Below the pieces are notes generated by a model that was given only the letters and a program-made list of their open reading frames with translations, was not told where the DNA came from and did no database searches. A program made the translations under genes and the position numbers. 64,000 nucleotides of DNA from Eremothecium cymbalariae DBVPG#7215 (Eukaryota; Ascomycota; Saccharomycetes; Saccharomycetales; Saccharomycetaceae): contig NC_016452.1 in NCBI RefSeq assembly GCF_000235365.1, positions 730,001 to 794,000 on the forward strand. Reading direction: 5' to 3'. Numbering within the stretch: position 1 is the first letter of the stretch; the number at the start of each line of letters is the position of its first letter. This document shows positions 49,759 to 60,362 of this stretch, piece by piece.

Positions 49759-49771
49759 TGAAACTGTTTCA
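49759..49771. promoter_or_regulatory. Candidate Ste12 pheromone-response element pair upstream of PRM2
   Basis: TGAAACTGTTTCA is an odd-length palindrome containing one exact pheromone-response element on the minus strand (TGAAACA read from TGTTTCA, 49765-49771) and an overlapping near-match on the plus strand. PRM genes are Ste12 targets in S. cerevisiae, so the position is meaningful. Confidence 0.65.
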
Positions 49772-49969
49772 TAACGGTTACAGACTTGATGGTAACAATA
49801 GCTCATCCTAACTGCATCTATTAACATGTTCATTACTGGCATATGTATGATCCCAAGCTCTACTATATATATGAACATCTTACTTACCAATTCAAAAAGA
49901 GACATTGAGAAGGCTCAATTCTTGCTATGCCTCTTCTTTCATTCTTCTGAATAAAATGATGCCTAGAAC

Positions 49970-51863
49970 ATGAATACGGAATTATTACACTGGACAAGTC
50001 TCAAAGTCAAACTAGTTAGCTGCTTGTTTAATCCTATAATCCTGGTACCAACATTTGTCTATCTAGTTTCGATATGGACGGTCTATTCTCTGGAACAGTC
50101 ACTAAGTAACACAGATTTAATCCAGTCTTTGACCACGGAGACGCAGACGCTCGTTCAGACACAGACGCAGACGGAAACGCCGACACAACCTACGGCGACA
50201 GTGACTATCGAACCGACGACTACACCAACACACACTTCTTTACCACGCCTAGACATTGCTTCGATAAATAAAACATTGATAGAGTACATCGATAACGAGC
50301 TAAACTTCACTGTATCGTTTGTTAATAAGCACGTCATTAATGACTTCAACGGTACCATAGCAACCAGCTTAAACAACTGGAACAAGTCCCTGCATGATGG
50401 GGTGCAGAATCAGCAAACAATGCTGCAGGCAATTGTTGAATATAACAATAGCATCTGGGATAACTTGAGACGACAATCAGAAAGGATCAACTCTACAATA
50501 GATGAATTATCAAGTTCTGGGTTCACAATTGGTTCTAACAATGGAGGGCAGATAATCAATGATCTGCGACTAGACTACGAGTTTGTTCCTGAAATGTTTT
50601 CGAGCGTTTCTGCAGATTTGGAAAAAGTGCAAGACTTTGAATTTAGAGATTTACCATATCTGGAGTGGACAAGAATTGACTACGAGGGACTACTTTCAGA
50701 ATTTACTAATATCAGGGAAGATTTGCTTAAAAATTTACAATTGCTGATCGAAAACCGCACGGACGTATTTTTCCTGGCATCAGAAAATCTTAAAAGCAGA
50801 GATGTCGAACAAGAACGGCCAGCACCTAGAAATAGCAGGAAGCTTGCTATCAGATTGACTATCGGTGTAATAATGCTTGCTATGGTATCCCTTGTGTTGC
50901 TATTTTTAAAAGAATGGCTGTGCTACTCTCTACAGAACCATGAGATGATACATGCTATTGCAGCCGAAGTATCTACAAGGTTGGAGGACAATGAAGACGA
51001 GCTATCCATTACAGATTCGCTGAAACGCAGAAAGTGGCTCAACGACAAAGTGAGAAGCATTGCCTGCTCCTTCGAATATACACTCACACATTACATTGTG
51101 AATTTACAATCTAGATTTTATAAGGCCCGTTGCATATCCTCAAAATCACCCCCGGACTGGAATGTCCGATTCTCAAATCTCAGATGGAAGCAGCTGTCAC
51201 TGTACAATATTTGGATAATCGGCCAACATGGCTTAGTCCTATGGCTCACACTATTCGTTATCGTAACCGACTGGCAGCTCATCTCAACCTTAATTCCCAA
51301 AAGCGACATCACTCTGGCATCGAACCAACACGCTCTTCTTTTGAAAAGATCAGTCTCATACAGGGCCGCCCCATCTCCACACCCGTCCCAAATCATCGCT
51401 GAACTATGCCACACATTCCAGAATTCCATAGACACCCAATCAGCGAGCATACTCAACAAAACACTTTTGTCTTCCGCAGAAGAACACTCCCTACAAACAG
51501 CAACGTCCGTCCTCAGCGACCAGATGACCGCTGTCATCGCCGACGTCGCTGCCTCATTACCATCCTCCCTAATCCTCCCCCAAATGGTCCTGCCCACAAC
51601 CCAGTATCCCCTCACTCTCACACCCCTTCACAAACCTCACGGACGCCGTCCTCCTAAATATTTACGCCCCAGCTAAACCGGCCTTCCAAAAATGGCCCCG
51701 CCGTTCGTTCCAGGCCTCGCCGCCTTACCACCTCATCCACACACAGTTGAACTCCGTATTTGTCTCATCCGTTGCTGCAATCCTCCTCCTAATCCTCCTC
51801 CACCACATCCTCGGTCTTCTCTTGGCCACATACTCATTATCTTCTGCTTCTGCATACCAATGA
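49970..51863 (+). CDS. PRM2: Pheromone-regulated membrane protein Prm2, frame broken once
   Basis: The architecture is four transmembrane segments: near residues 20-37, 294-314 and 415-440, and a last one after the break (VFVSSVAAILLLILL). The extracytoplasmic part has a Thr/Gln-rich stretch (TQTQTETPTQPTATV), several N-glycosylation sequons and coiled-coil-like sequence. The annotated frame would stop at 51676. A single extra base, probably in the C5 run 51577-51581, explains the loss: the +1 frame is open to TGA 51861-51863 and supplies the missing fourth membrane segment, giving about 630 residues (S. cerevisiae 656). Prm2 is pheromone-induced and acts in nuclear fusion after mating. CST6-PRM2-NOT3 order and orientation match YIL036-038. 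Confidence 0.83.
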
Positions 51864-52180
51864 CGTACCATTACTTCTACTCGCTGCCACGTGACGACAT
51901 AATAACACCACATACTGGACAGCTTCTTTTGTGCTTCGCAAACCAACATGAGGTTTTAGAAAAATTATCATAAGGAAAATTTTTCAAGTATTAAGAAACA
52001 GAATTGTTATATGTACCAGGTTTCGATCACTATATAGCATTTATTATTGCTAAATAGCCTGAGGAAGTGATTCTAGTTTCCAATTCGGATAACTATATCA
52101 GCAACGGTGATAATTTTTTTGATTTTGGCACTTCAGAAGAGGTAGACAGTGATTTTGATCATCTAGGAGAAACGTTAATA
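51864..52180 (+). promoter_or_regulatory. PRM2-NOT3 intergenic region
   Basis: This 317-bp region holds the NOT3 promoter. It has a CACGTG core at 51888-51893 (CCACGTGAC). The in-frame codons upstream of the NOT3 ATG are conceptually open but contain no ATG. Confidence 0.4.
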
Positions 52181-54588
52181 ATGGCACATAGAAAGCTTCA
52201 GCAGGAAATTGATCGAGTATTCAAAAAGATTAATGAGGGGTTGGAGATATTCAATACATACTATGAGAGACATGAGAATTGTACGAATAACCCATCACAG
52301 AAGGATAAGTTGGAGTCGGACCTAAAACGAGAGGTGAAGAAACTACAGAGGTTGAGAGAGCAAATTAAGTCGTGGCAGAGTTCAGCAGAGGTTAAGGATA
52401 AAGATTCGTTGCTGGAATATAGACGATCGGTTGAGGTTGCTATGGAGAAGTATAAAGCAGTGGAGAAGGCGTCTAAAGAGAAGGCTTACTCGAATAACAG
52501 TTTGAAACGATCGGAGGTGCTTGATCCGGAGGAGCAGGAGAGACGAGATGTATCCGATTATCTTTCGGAGAAGATTGATGAACTAGAGAGGCAGTTTGAT
52601 CAGGTACAGGTGGAGATGGATAAGCTGATAGCTGGTGGTAAGAAAAGGAAGTCTGGGACTTCGGGAAGTGAAGATAAGAAGGCGGAGCTAAAGCAATTAC
52701 AGGGAAGGTATAGATGGCATCAGCAACAGATGGAATTGGCTTTACGATTATTGGCGAATGAGGAATTAGACCCACAGGCAGTGCGGGATATCCAAGACGA
52801 TATCAATTATTTCATTGACTCAAACCAGGAACCAGATTTTGTAGAAGATGAGACGATATACGAGTCATTGAATCTAGATGCAAACGAGGCCATTGCCCAT
52901 GAGGTAGCTGCATCGTTCGCTGCACAAACAGCTGAAGACAATGACGAAGAGCTAAAGGATAGTTCCAAGTTATCTAAAAAGGAACAACGGAAGCTGGAGA
53001 GAGAAGCGAAAAGGGCTGCCAAAATGGCAGCGAAGGCCCCAGTCGTTGACAGTACAGTGTCCACTCCAGTGAATTCTGCTGTAAGTTCTTCGCTAGATTC
53101 TGATGCCATGGATAGCTCTCAAATTACATCACTTTCTACATACGGCACAGCTGATAACGATATTCTACCTACACCCAATGCAAGCCCTTCACCATCACCG
53201 ACTCCCACAACTTCTTCCAGTATACCGTCTACTGCTAACACTACAGCGACTCATTGCCAACCTTCTAAGCCCCAAACACCATTATTATCCAAAACACAAC
53301 CACAGACCTCCCACATTTCACCAGAACAGCAAGGTCATACAAATATACACCAAACATTTAATGCCGTTACCACTAATACACTGAAACCTGCCACTGTTCC
53401 TGCAAAACCTGTAGGTGAATTAAAATGGGCTGTCGCAGCCGCTCAAGCTCTGGACAAGGAAAAAAGGAGAGAGCCGCAACAGCAGCAGCAGCAACGGTGA
53501 CGATGACGACAACATCAGTTACTTCCACTTCTGCTATAAGCTCAAGAAGTCACACAACAAGTAACAACACTTCGGTTGGTAATTCAACAACGAATGGTAC
53601 ATCAAAAGCAGCTCATAACGAATGCATTGTCAGACACGGCATGAATGTTTCCGAAGCGAACCATCATCCTAAAGACGGAAGCGAGCTTCCAAAATCTGGC
53701 AAGTCTTCATATGCATCTAAACTACCGACTCAGGTTAACGCACCAGGAAAGTCTGAGCTCCCATATTTGGATTTGATTATGGATGATTATGAATCTGAGT
53801 CTACAGATGATGAACTACCAGATGAACCAATACCATTCCAGTTGGATGTCGAAGAGTATGAGAGACGTGGCCATATAAGTGCCAAGTTAACTCATGAACT
53901 TTGCCAAAATTTTGAGTTGTTGAGATTGCCAAGCGGTATTCAGGATATAATTATTGGATCATTGCTTACCGAAAATAACTTACAACCCCCTGACGGCAAG
54001 TTTGGGGGACTTCGAAGTTTCACCGACATATGCCACGTGAACAGATTGGTTGAGCTTCCAAGAGGTGTAAATCCTCCCCAACCCTTAGATGCTATTAGAT
54101 GCTTGGAACAGTGGGATGTTATTCGTGTGAATACTATCACTGATGAGGATTATAACTCAAATACAGAGGACATTAAAAATGCTATTTATGAGAAATTCAG
54201 GGTCTTGGAAACATTTACCTTGTTTTACAATTATTATTATGCTTGTACGCCTTTGGAGCATGACATAGCAGGCACGATTCTAGAAGAGAGAGAGTGGAGG
54301 ATCTCTAAAGATGGAGTCACTTGGTTTTTAAGGGAAGGCCAGCCAAAATTTACCAACGAATTGTGCGAAGTAGCAGATTTTAAGATCTTCAAGCTGGACG
54401 ACTGGACTGCTATCACAAAGTTAAACTTTACTCTTGACTTTTCCATCTTGAAAAATGTTCCAAAGAATTTAACCAGGAATAGTGCTGCTATTCACAGCGA
54501 TTTAAGACGCGAATCTATATCTCATGGTCAGGCTTTACTTCAGCAACTGAACCAAGGTAACGCAATGAAGGTTGAACCTTCCCATTAA
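52181..54588 (+). CDS. NOT3: CCR4-NOT complex subunit Not3, frame broken once
   Basis: The start is the ATG of MAHRKLQQEIDRVFKK. The N-terminal Not3 domain (residues 1 to about 230) is coiled-coil and closely matches S. cerevisiae. A low-complexity linker follows, including GELKWAVAAAQALDKEK. The C-terminal NOT box resumes in another frame (LRLPSGIQDI, NRLVELPRGVNPPQPLDA, EREWRISKDGVTWFLR). The break lies in 53425-53502, best explained by one missing A in the run 53460-53465; the total is then about 802 residues (S. cerevisiae 836). Not3 links deadenylation and transcription control. It is YIL038C. Confidence 0.92.
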
Positions 54589-55437
54589 TTGATTTTTTCA
54601 AGAATGTGCTTTTCCACTTGAAATCTCGTGTCCTATTTTATTTTCGCACATGTTTAATCGATGGTTAATCGTTTCTTGTTCTTGTAGTATAAGGAATAGA
54701 GGACAAAGGCAAAGAACAAAAGGCACAGGTTGCGTCTGGACTTCTTAGCTTTCTCTTTATTGTAACAAAATAACAAATCAGAAGAACCCAACCCCACATA
54801 CAGCCCATTAATCAAACCGTATTAATTGCCATAAACAGGAATGCTGTTTTATTTTTAAATAGTTCACGATGCTTACATTATTGTATGGTTTCCGTTAGCT
54901 GTTATTTCTAAAGCTCAAGACTTGAGGCTAATAGCAGTGGAACAATATACTATTAACCTATAGACTGAGGTTGTACAAGGCATGTAGCTAACTGACTCTC
55001 TGAGCTTTGTAACTCATCAGTGGGTGGAAGTGTAGGCTACTGTAAATGCAATTATATGGTGATTGGGAGGGTAACAGTAAATACACACAGTACTTTAGGG
55101 GAAATTTGTGATGGCAAAGCAACATGTGTATATTAAGAGTTAGTATTGGGGCTAATGGTTTACCATCATAAGGTTTCTCCTGTTGTATTTGTGATCAGTT
55201 CATAATTTCCAGTTTTTAAACGCTATAGTCATGCGTTAAGAGGTTTATCAGTATCAACGCTACACAATAATATAGATTACAGATCAAAATTTATAACACG
55301 CATATAAAACAACAACTGCACTTCAATACATGTATCCATTATATTATTTATTATTCTCGAGTCCATCCTTTATTTTTTTATTTCGAAAAAGTTATCAATT
55401 CCACGAACTGAACGTCTTATATGGTACGATGGAAATT
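54589..55437. other. 849-bp gap between convergent NOT3 and SAP1
   Basis: This AT-rich gap is unusually long for two 3' ends. On the minus strand 54821-54654 there is a 55-codon frame with a hydrophobic stretch flanked by basic residues, but it has no ATG and no splice signals. No RNA gene was recognised. Confidence 0.4.
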
Positions 55438-57907
55438 TTAGACGCCGCTTGAACCAAACTTTTCTGCCCATTTCTCGTGCTCCCAAAGTCCATCTGAAGA
55501 AACTGATGGCTTTATGTAGTTTAAACTATTCAAAAAGTCATTCAACCCAATAGGGCGAATGTTTTTAGTTGGCGTTAATAATAACTTATCACCAAGCTCG
55601 CGCAACGGGCCCATAGCAGCATCTTTTGCCAAAGAAGTAATGTCACTACCACTATATCCCTCTGTTAAATGAATTAATTCAGCAAATCCTTCCTCCGTTA
55701 AAGTATGGTTTTGATTGGCCAATAATCGCGAGATCTGTAACTTACGTGTTTCGCCCTCCGGCAATGGGATATACTGTCTTCTAACAAAACGTCTTCTCGC
55801 CGCTTCATCTATACTCCATGGCAGATTAGTGGCAGCTAACACAAGTACTCTTTCGTCTTCTTCATTTCCATTCCCTCCTGTGGTATTAACCAATGATGAC
55901 CATTGGATTAGAAATTCATTCTTAATACGCCGCGATGATTCGTTCTCTCCATCTTTATTCCTAGATCCCAAAATAGAATCAATTTCATCTACAAATATAA
56001 TGGACGGACTTAACTTCTTAGCTATTGCGAATAGGGCACGGACTAGCTTCTCACTTTCACCAAGATACTTTGAAGTTAAACTTGATGCACTTATGCTGAA
56101 AAAAGTTGAATGCGATTCCGATGCGACAGCCCTTGCCAACATAGTCTTGCCAGTTCCCGGTGGTCCAAATAATAACATTCCGCGAACAGGTTCTCTTAAT
56201 CCACGGAACAAGTCAGGTCTTAGAAATGGATACACAACAGCTTCTTTCAAAGAATTTTTAGCGCTTTCGAGACCTATAATATCATCCCAATGAACTTGAT
56301 TACAACGAACAACAATTTCTGCAAATATTTGTTTAGCTGCAGCCTTATCCACGCCTCGCAAGGATTCGATGATTTCAGCTTCCATAGCCTCCCTCTGTGT
56401 CTCATTATCAGCGGATGTATCGCTTAACGACGTCACAGAAGAAGATTTAGGTGTCCCCGAGGCAGAAGTGAATACAGCCGTCCTATTTATTGGCCTGTTT
56501 TTGGTAATACTACTGGAAGGTGTCAATGAAGGCGTTGTTCTCTGACTTGCTGGTCTTTTTAAAGCTTGACTTTTATTTACTATTGGAAGGCCATTAAAAC
56601 TATTCCTGTTCGCAACAGCAGGAGAACTTGAAGTTCTTTTTGAAAGTGAACTAACGTTATTCACGGACTTTCCTCTTTTGGCAGCGGGTTTCCTTGCATT
56701 ATTATTCGGGTTCGTTTTGGGGGATTTTAAACCCTGGATCCTAACCTCAGTAGACCTAGTAGAAATATTTGGCGCCGAGCCATTTGGTTTTGAAATAAGC
56801 TTCTTTTGTGATGCAAGCGATCCAGCACTAGTGCTGGATCTCAATGCGTGCCCAACTGGTCTTTTCACAACGGAAGACTTCGGCATCCTTGGTTTCGGCG
56901 GTTTCGGTGGGTTTCGCTGTCTGGCCAGCTTTGGAGAAATAGGTTTCTGTATTGTCTCTTGTGATGCTGGCATCGCCTTCCCAGGGTCTAGTTTTACCTT
57001 ATCCAGACTTTCACTGAGGACATTGGCGCTCTCTTCTTGTTCTAGATAATGATCAAAGTATTCCTCGATAGTAGAATCATATTCACTGCCATTTTGCTGC
57101 TTATCTTGTACTTTAACAGGATATGAAGAAGGTTTATTACTATACGATGACGGCGCATCTTTCAACTTTGCAGAAGCATCAACCTGCCCTGTTTCTTCAG
57201 TGTCAGAAAAGTCCACCAAGTTCATATCCTCATCAAATCCTTCAAATGCGTCCAGCGCTAACTTCGAAACCATCTTTTTGCTACCTGTACTCTTAGGAGG
57301 ATTGCCATCACTGTTTCCAGTCTTCGAGGTGGACAGATTCTGATTTGCCATACCCTGTGTTTTCCCACTCGAATTGCGCAACGTTTTTAAAAACCCCACC
57401 TTGATCACCTATCCCAGGCGGCGCAGGCCTCCGCAAGTTCATCAACTGTGAGTGCCCTGTGCCTCCTCTGCTATTATCACCTCCAGTAGAAGACGAAGGC
57501 AGCGACGTTGAACTTGAATTACCCGACAAACTAGACCCTTGCCCCATTTTCCGCTCCCCTTCATCATACAACTTCCTGACCCTTCCCAAATGCTCAAGAG
57601 ACTTAACATACAGCTCCCTGATCCCCGTCTGCAAACTTAATTCATCCTTAGTATATAAAGTCACATTAGGGTACGCACGCTCAACCCGTGCAAGCTCATA
57701 AAGCAAATGCGTATGTAACGCCCTCCACCCTTGATACGCCTTCTTATATTCCTCTTTCTCCTCTAATCCAAGGTAAACTATCATGCTATTGGCTGTCTCC
57801 CGATACAACTGTGAAAACTCCGTTAAAGGTTGTTGCGGTTTCTTCCTTCTCCGTGAGAATCGGGATAACAGTCCAATATTATTATGACTATTAGTGGTAT
57901 TTTCCAT
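55438..57907 (-). CDS. SAP1: AAA-ATPase Sap1, frame broken once
   Basis: The C-terminal third is a meiotic-clade AAA domain with Walker A GPPGTGKT, Walker B IIFVDEID, the arginine-finger region [15 protein letters not shown] and a Vps4-type C-terminal helix. The first 190 or so residues (from ATG 57907, [10 protein letters not shown]) form a helical MIT-like region. They are in a different frame, which overlaps the downstream one at 57308-57408. The switch is probably one extra base in the adjacent G4, T5 or A5 runs (57384-57397). The corrected protein is about 822 residues (S. cerevisiae 897). The linker is basic, Ser/Pro-rich. Sap1 was found by interaction with the Sin1 repressor; its role is poorly defined. 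It is YER047C. Confidence 0.9.
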
Positions 57908-58627
57908 ATTATCTAGCAAAATCCCTACGTAACACCGTTCCAAGTTCTAACAATACCTGCAGTACACGTCTATGACTGCTCTAAAACTGCCCTAACCGAA
58001 TCTTTAAGTCTAATTCCTTCTTATTCTGCGAACTCTTCTCTGAAGGAGACCTGGTTGAAGAATGTTGAGTACTGAAAAAAGCTTCGTCGAAGCAGAATTT
58101 CAATGTTAGCTCTTCGTTAGGGGCATTGCAGGAAAAAGGACCGAGTTTAAAAGCTATTATACAGGTTCTATAGTTGCAAGAGGCTTACTGGGCCATTTTC
58201 ATATATTCTGTTGGTTGGTGGAGGTGCAGAAACGCCTGTTTCTGTTACTTGGATTATAGCGAGAAGTGCCGTAGGCATAAAGGTCAGTTTTGTGTTCAGG
58301 ACAGTGGTCACTCGAATGAGGGAAATTAGGTAGGATAGCGGTCTAACTGGGTGGACTTGCAGTTAGAGTGAGTTTGAAGAGTGTAGGAAGAGCTTTGAGT
58401 ATTTGTTTTATAGGTATATAATGCAAATTGATATATGCGAGATGACGCAGACACCGAAGGAGCGGACACAGATATAGATAGGTATATGTGATATGGAGGG
58501 GGTATCATGTGCTATATTTTTAATCGCTGGTAAGACACATGTGAGGCAACCTTCGTTAAATATAGAAGAGATTTATGTTCTGTATATGCTTATACCATGA
58601 AGGTGTGCTAAGGGTTTCGAAGCATCT
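57908..58627. promoter_or_regulatory. SAP1 upstream / TED1 downstream region
   Basis: This 720-bp region holds the SAP1 promoter and the 3' end of TED1. Nothing recognisable beyond short purine-rich runs. Confidence 0.35.
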
Positions 58628-60052
58628 TTATAATACTAGTAGCAAAGAAAGCAGGGATCCTGCTAATATCGTGGATACCTTGGTAGCCCACCACAGGTGT
58701 TGTACTGAGAAGGGACATAGACTGTAAGACCAGGTCCAGTTTTTGGACTTCGAGTTGAAATGTCCGGTGAGGAGACCGGTATTCCCACCATACTCACCCA
58801 TCATGGAGCGGACGGTGATTTCTTGAAGGAAGATATCGGAAGTTACTGTCTTTGAGGTAGTCCAGATACCACTGCTCATGTTTTTTTTGTATATTGTTTC
58901 ACAACCCTCGTGGTCATGACCAGTGAGAATGACTCCTGGCTTGTTATTGTGGAAAACGAGATTTAGAACACGTTTTGTAACGTCTTCGCTTAGATGATTC
59001 TGTGATTTAAGTAAGCCGGCTTTGTAAGGCTCCCTTTCGTATCCATCTGGGTAATATTTAAACTCAGGTCCATCAACACAGATACCTTCTTCCTTATATA
59101 GAGGAACGTGCGTTAGTAGGACAGTACTACCTTCGAATTTCCTTTCAAATAGCTGATACAAGAACTCCCAGGTGGCATTCACAAATTCAGGTTGTAAGGC
59201 AGGGCCTTCTAATAGTAGGTCATTTAGTACAACAATTCTCCATGGATGATCTGTGTCTCTGTCATATTCGATCCAATAGCTGTCCTGACCAAACAATTGT
59301 GTAAATCTGGCCATATGCTGGTACGTAGCGTCCCCAGAATATCCCACGTCATGGTTTCCTGTGATATTAATCAATAAATATTCGTCTTCATCAGTCCAAG
59401 CCCACGCGTCCTGGTAGTGCCAGTTAAAGGCCATCGGTTTCTCATTACTGCGATTTTTAAAAAGTCTACCATGCTCATGCCAGTCAACTTGGTATAATCC
59501 CGAGTCATTGTTCTTCTTTTGAATTTCCTCTAGTTCTTCGGTATCACGACCTAGCACTCTGTGTGTAAATCTCATTGTTCTATTGAAGAATTCTGAATCT
59601 GAAATCCATTGGGATGAAAATATGTCACCCATCACTGCAACATGTGTAGGCTTCAATCTCCTGTTCATCATACGGAAAATATGGCCTAAGTAGTAATCAT
59701 TGCCGTACGTATCTAACCGCTTAATATACGGTGTAGAAGGCCAATTGCCTTTTATTTGAGGATCCCCCAAAGCTAGCAAACGAACATCACGAACATCACT
59801 GTCATTATACGACTCATCAAACAATCTTTGGCCACCAATAGTATCATAAATATCTCTGAAATACCGAGTTGCATAGAGTATTGCTCTGTCCCATGTCGAT
59901 AAGCCTTGCAACTCGGGAATAAAATCCGTCTTCTGGCATTTCCAAGAACATTGCTTGGGGTTCAGTGATGGATATGTGAAAATATAAATATTCAACGATA
60001 CAGCTAACAGCGTAGATACAAACGCCAGAGCCTTAACGAATGTTTTGAACAT
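58628..60052 (-). CDS. TED1: ER GPI-glycan remodelling phosphodiesterase Ted1
   Basis: The protein has 474 residues (S. cerevisiae 473). An N-terminal signal anchor (about 8-27) and a C-terminal hydrophobic segment flank a luminal metallophosphoesterase domain. The metal-ligand motifs are GDPQIKGNW (Asp97), MGDIF (Asp143), NITGNHDVGY, LLTHVPLY and TGHDHEG. Several N-glycosylation sequons are present. Ted1 acts on the GPI anchor glycan to allow Emp24-dependent export. It is YIL039W. Confidence 0.95.
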   Translation of the reverse strand: MFKTFVKALAFVSTLLAVSLNIYIFTYPSLNPKQCSWKCQKTDFIPELQGLSTWDRAILYATRYFRDIYDTIGGQRLFDESYNDSDVRDVRLLALGDPQIKGNWPSTPYIKRLDTYGNDYYLGHIFRMMNRRLKPTHVAVMGDIFSSQWISDSEFFNRTMRFTHRVLGRDTEELEEIQKKNNDSGLYQVDWHEHGRLFKNRSNEKPMAFNWHYQDAWAWTDEDEYLLINITGNHDVGYSGDATYQHMARFTQLFGQDSYWIEYDRDTDHPWRIVVLNDLLLEGPALQPEFVNATWEFLYQLFERKFEGSTVLLTHVPLYKEEGICVDGPEFKYYPDGYEREPYKAGLLKSQNHLSEDVTKRVLNLVFHNNKPGVILTGHDHEGCETIYKKNMSSGIWTTSKTVTSDIFLQEITVRSMMGEYGGNTGLLTGHFNSKSKNWTWSYSLCPFSVQHLWWATKVSTILAGSLLSLLLVL

Positions 60053-60362
60053 AATGCTGTTACAACCGAAAAGAATAGCTCAATTGACGTTCTGTGTTCC
60101 AAGGGTCTAGTTAAAGAACAACTTAGTTGTGTTTCAGTAAACTTTTCCGAACTAAGAATGGTCGCGCGATTTACTTATTAACAGCAGGTGATAAATATTT
60201 AATTTACTAAGTCTTATGGATATCTATTCTATCATATACATACATACATACATATATGTATAGGTATTTTGCATAGATATATATGTATGCATAAGTAAAG
60301 TTAATAATAACCTCACTTTCAATCGCAGCGGATGATAATAAAATCAATTATGGGGCATCCAA
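60053..60362. promoter_or_regulatory. TED1 upstream / CAJ1 downstream region
   Basis: This 310-bp region holds a TACA microsatellite (60237-60252) in a wider AT-rich stretch. A TTTTCCGAA near 60140 resembles the centromere CDEIII core only superficially. Confidence 0.4.
60237..60252 (+). repeat. TACA microsatellite
   Basis: Four tandem TACA units lie in an alternating purine-pyrimidine AT-rich stretch. Confidence 0.8.

Larger units (their letters stand above)
49449..49969 (+). promoter_or_regulatory. SPO73-PRM2 intergenic region
   Basis: This 521-bp region holds the PRM2 promoter. It contains a 13-bp tandem repeat (49611-49644) and the pheromone-response palindrome (49759-49771) about 200 bp before the PRM2 ATG. 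Confidence 0.6.

Noticed and set aside
49970..51863. Assignment of the four-segment mating membrane protein as PRM1
   Set aside because: Topology alone fits Prm1 loosely, but order and orientation with CST6 and NOT3 match PRM2 (YIL037C).
60130..60155. TTTTCCGAA resembling a centromere CDEIII core
   Set aside because: No AT-rich CDEII of suitable length and no CDEI at the right distance; the neighbours do not match known centromere flanks.
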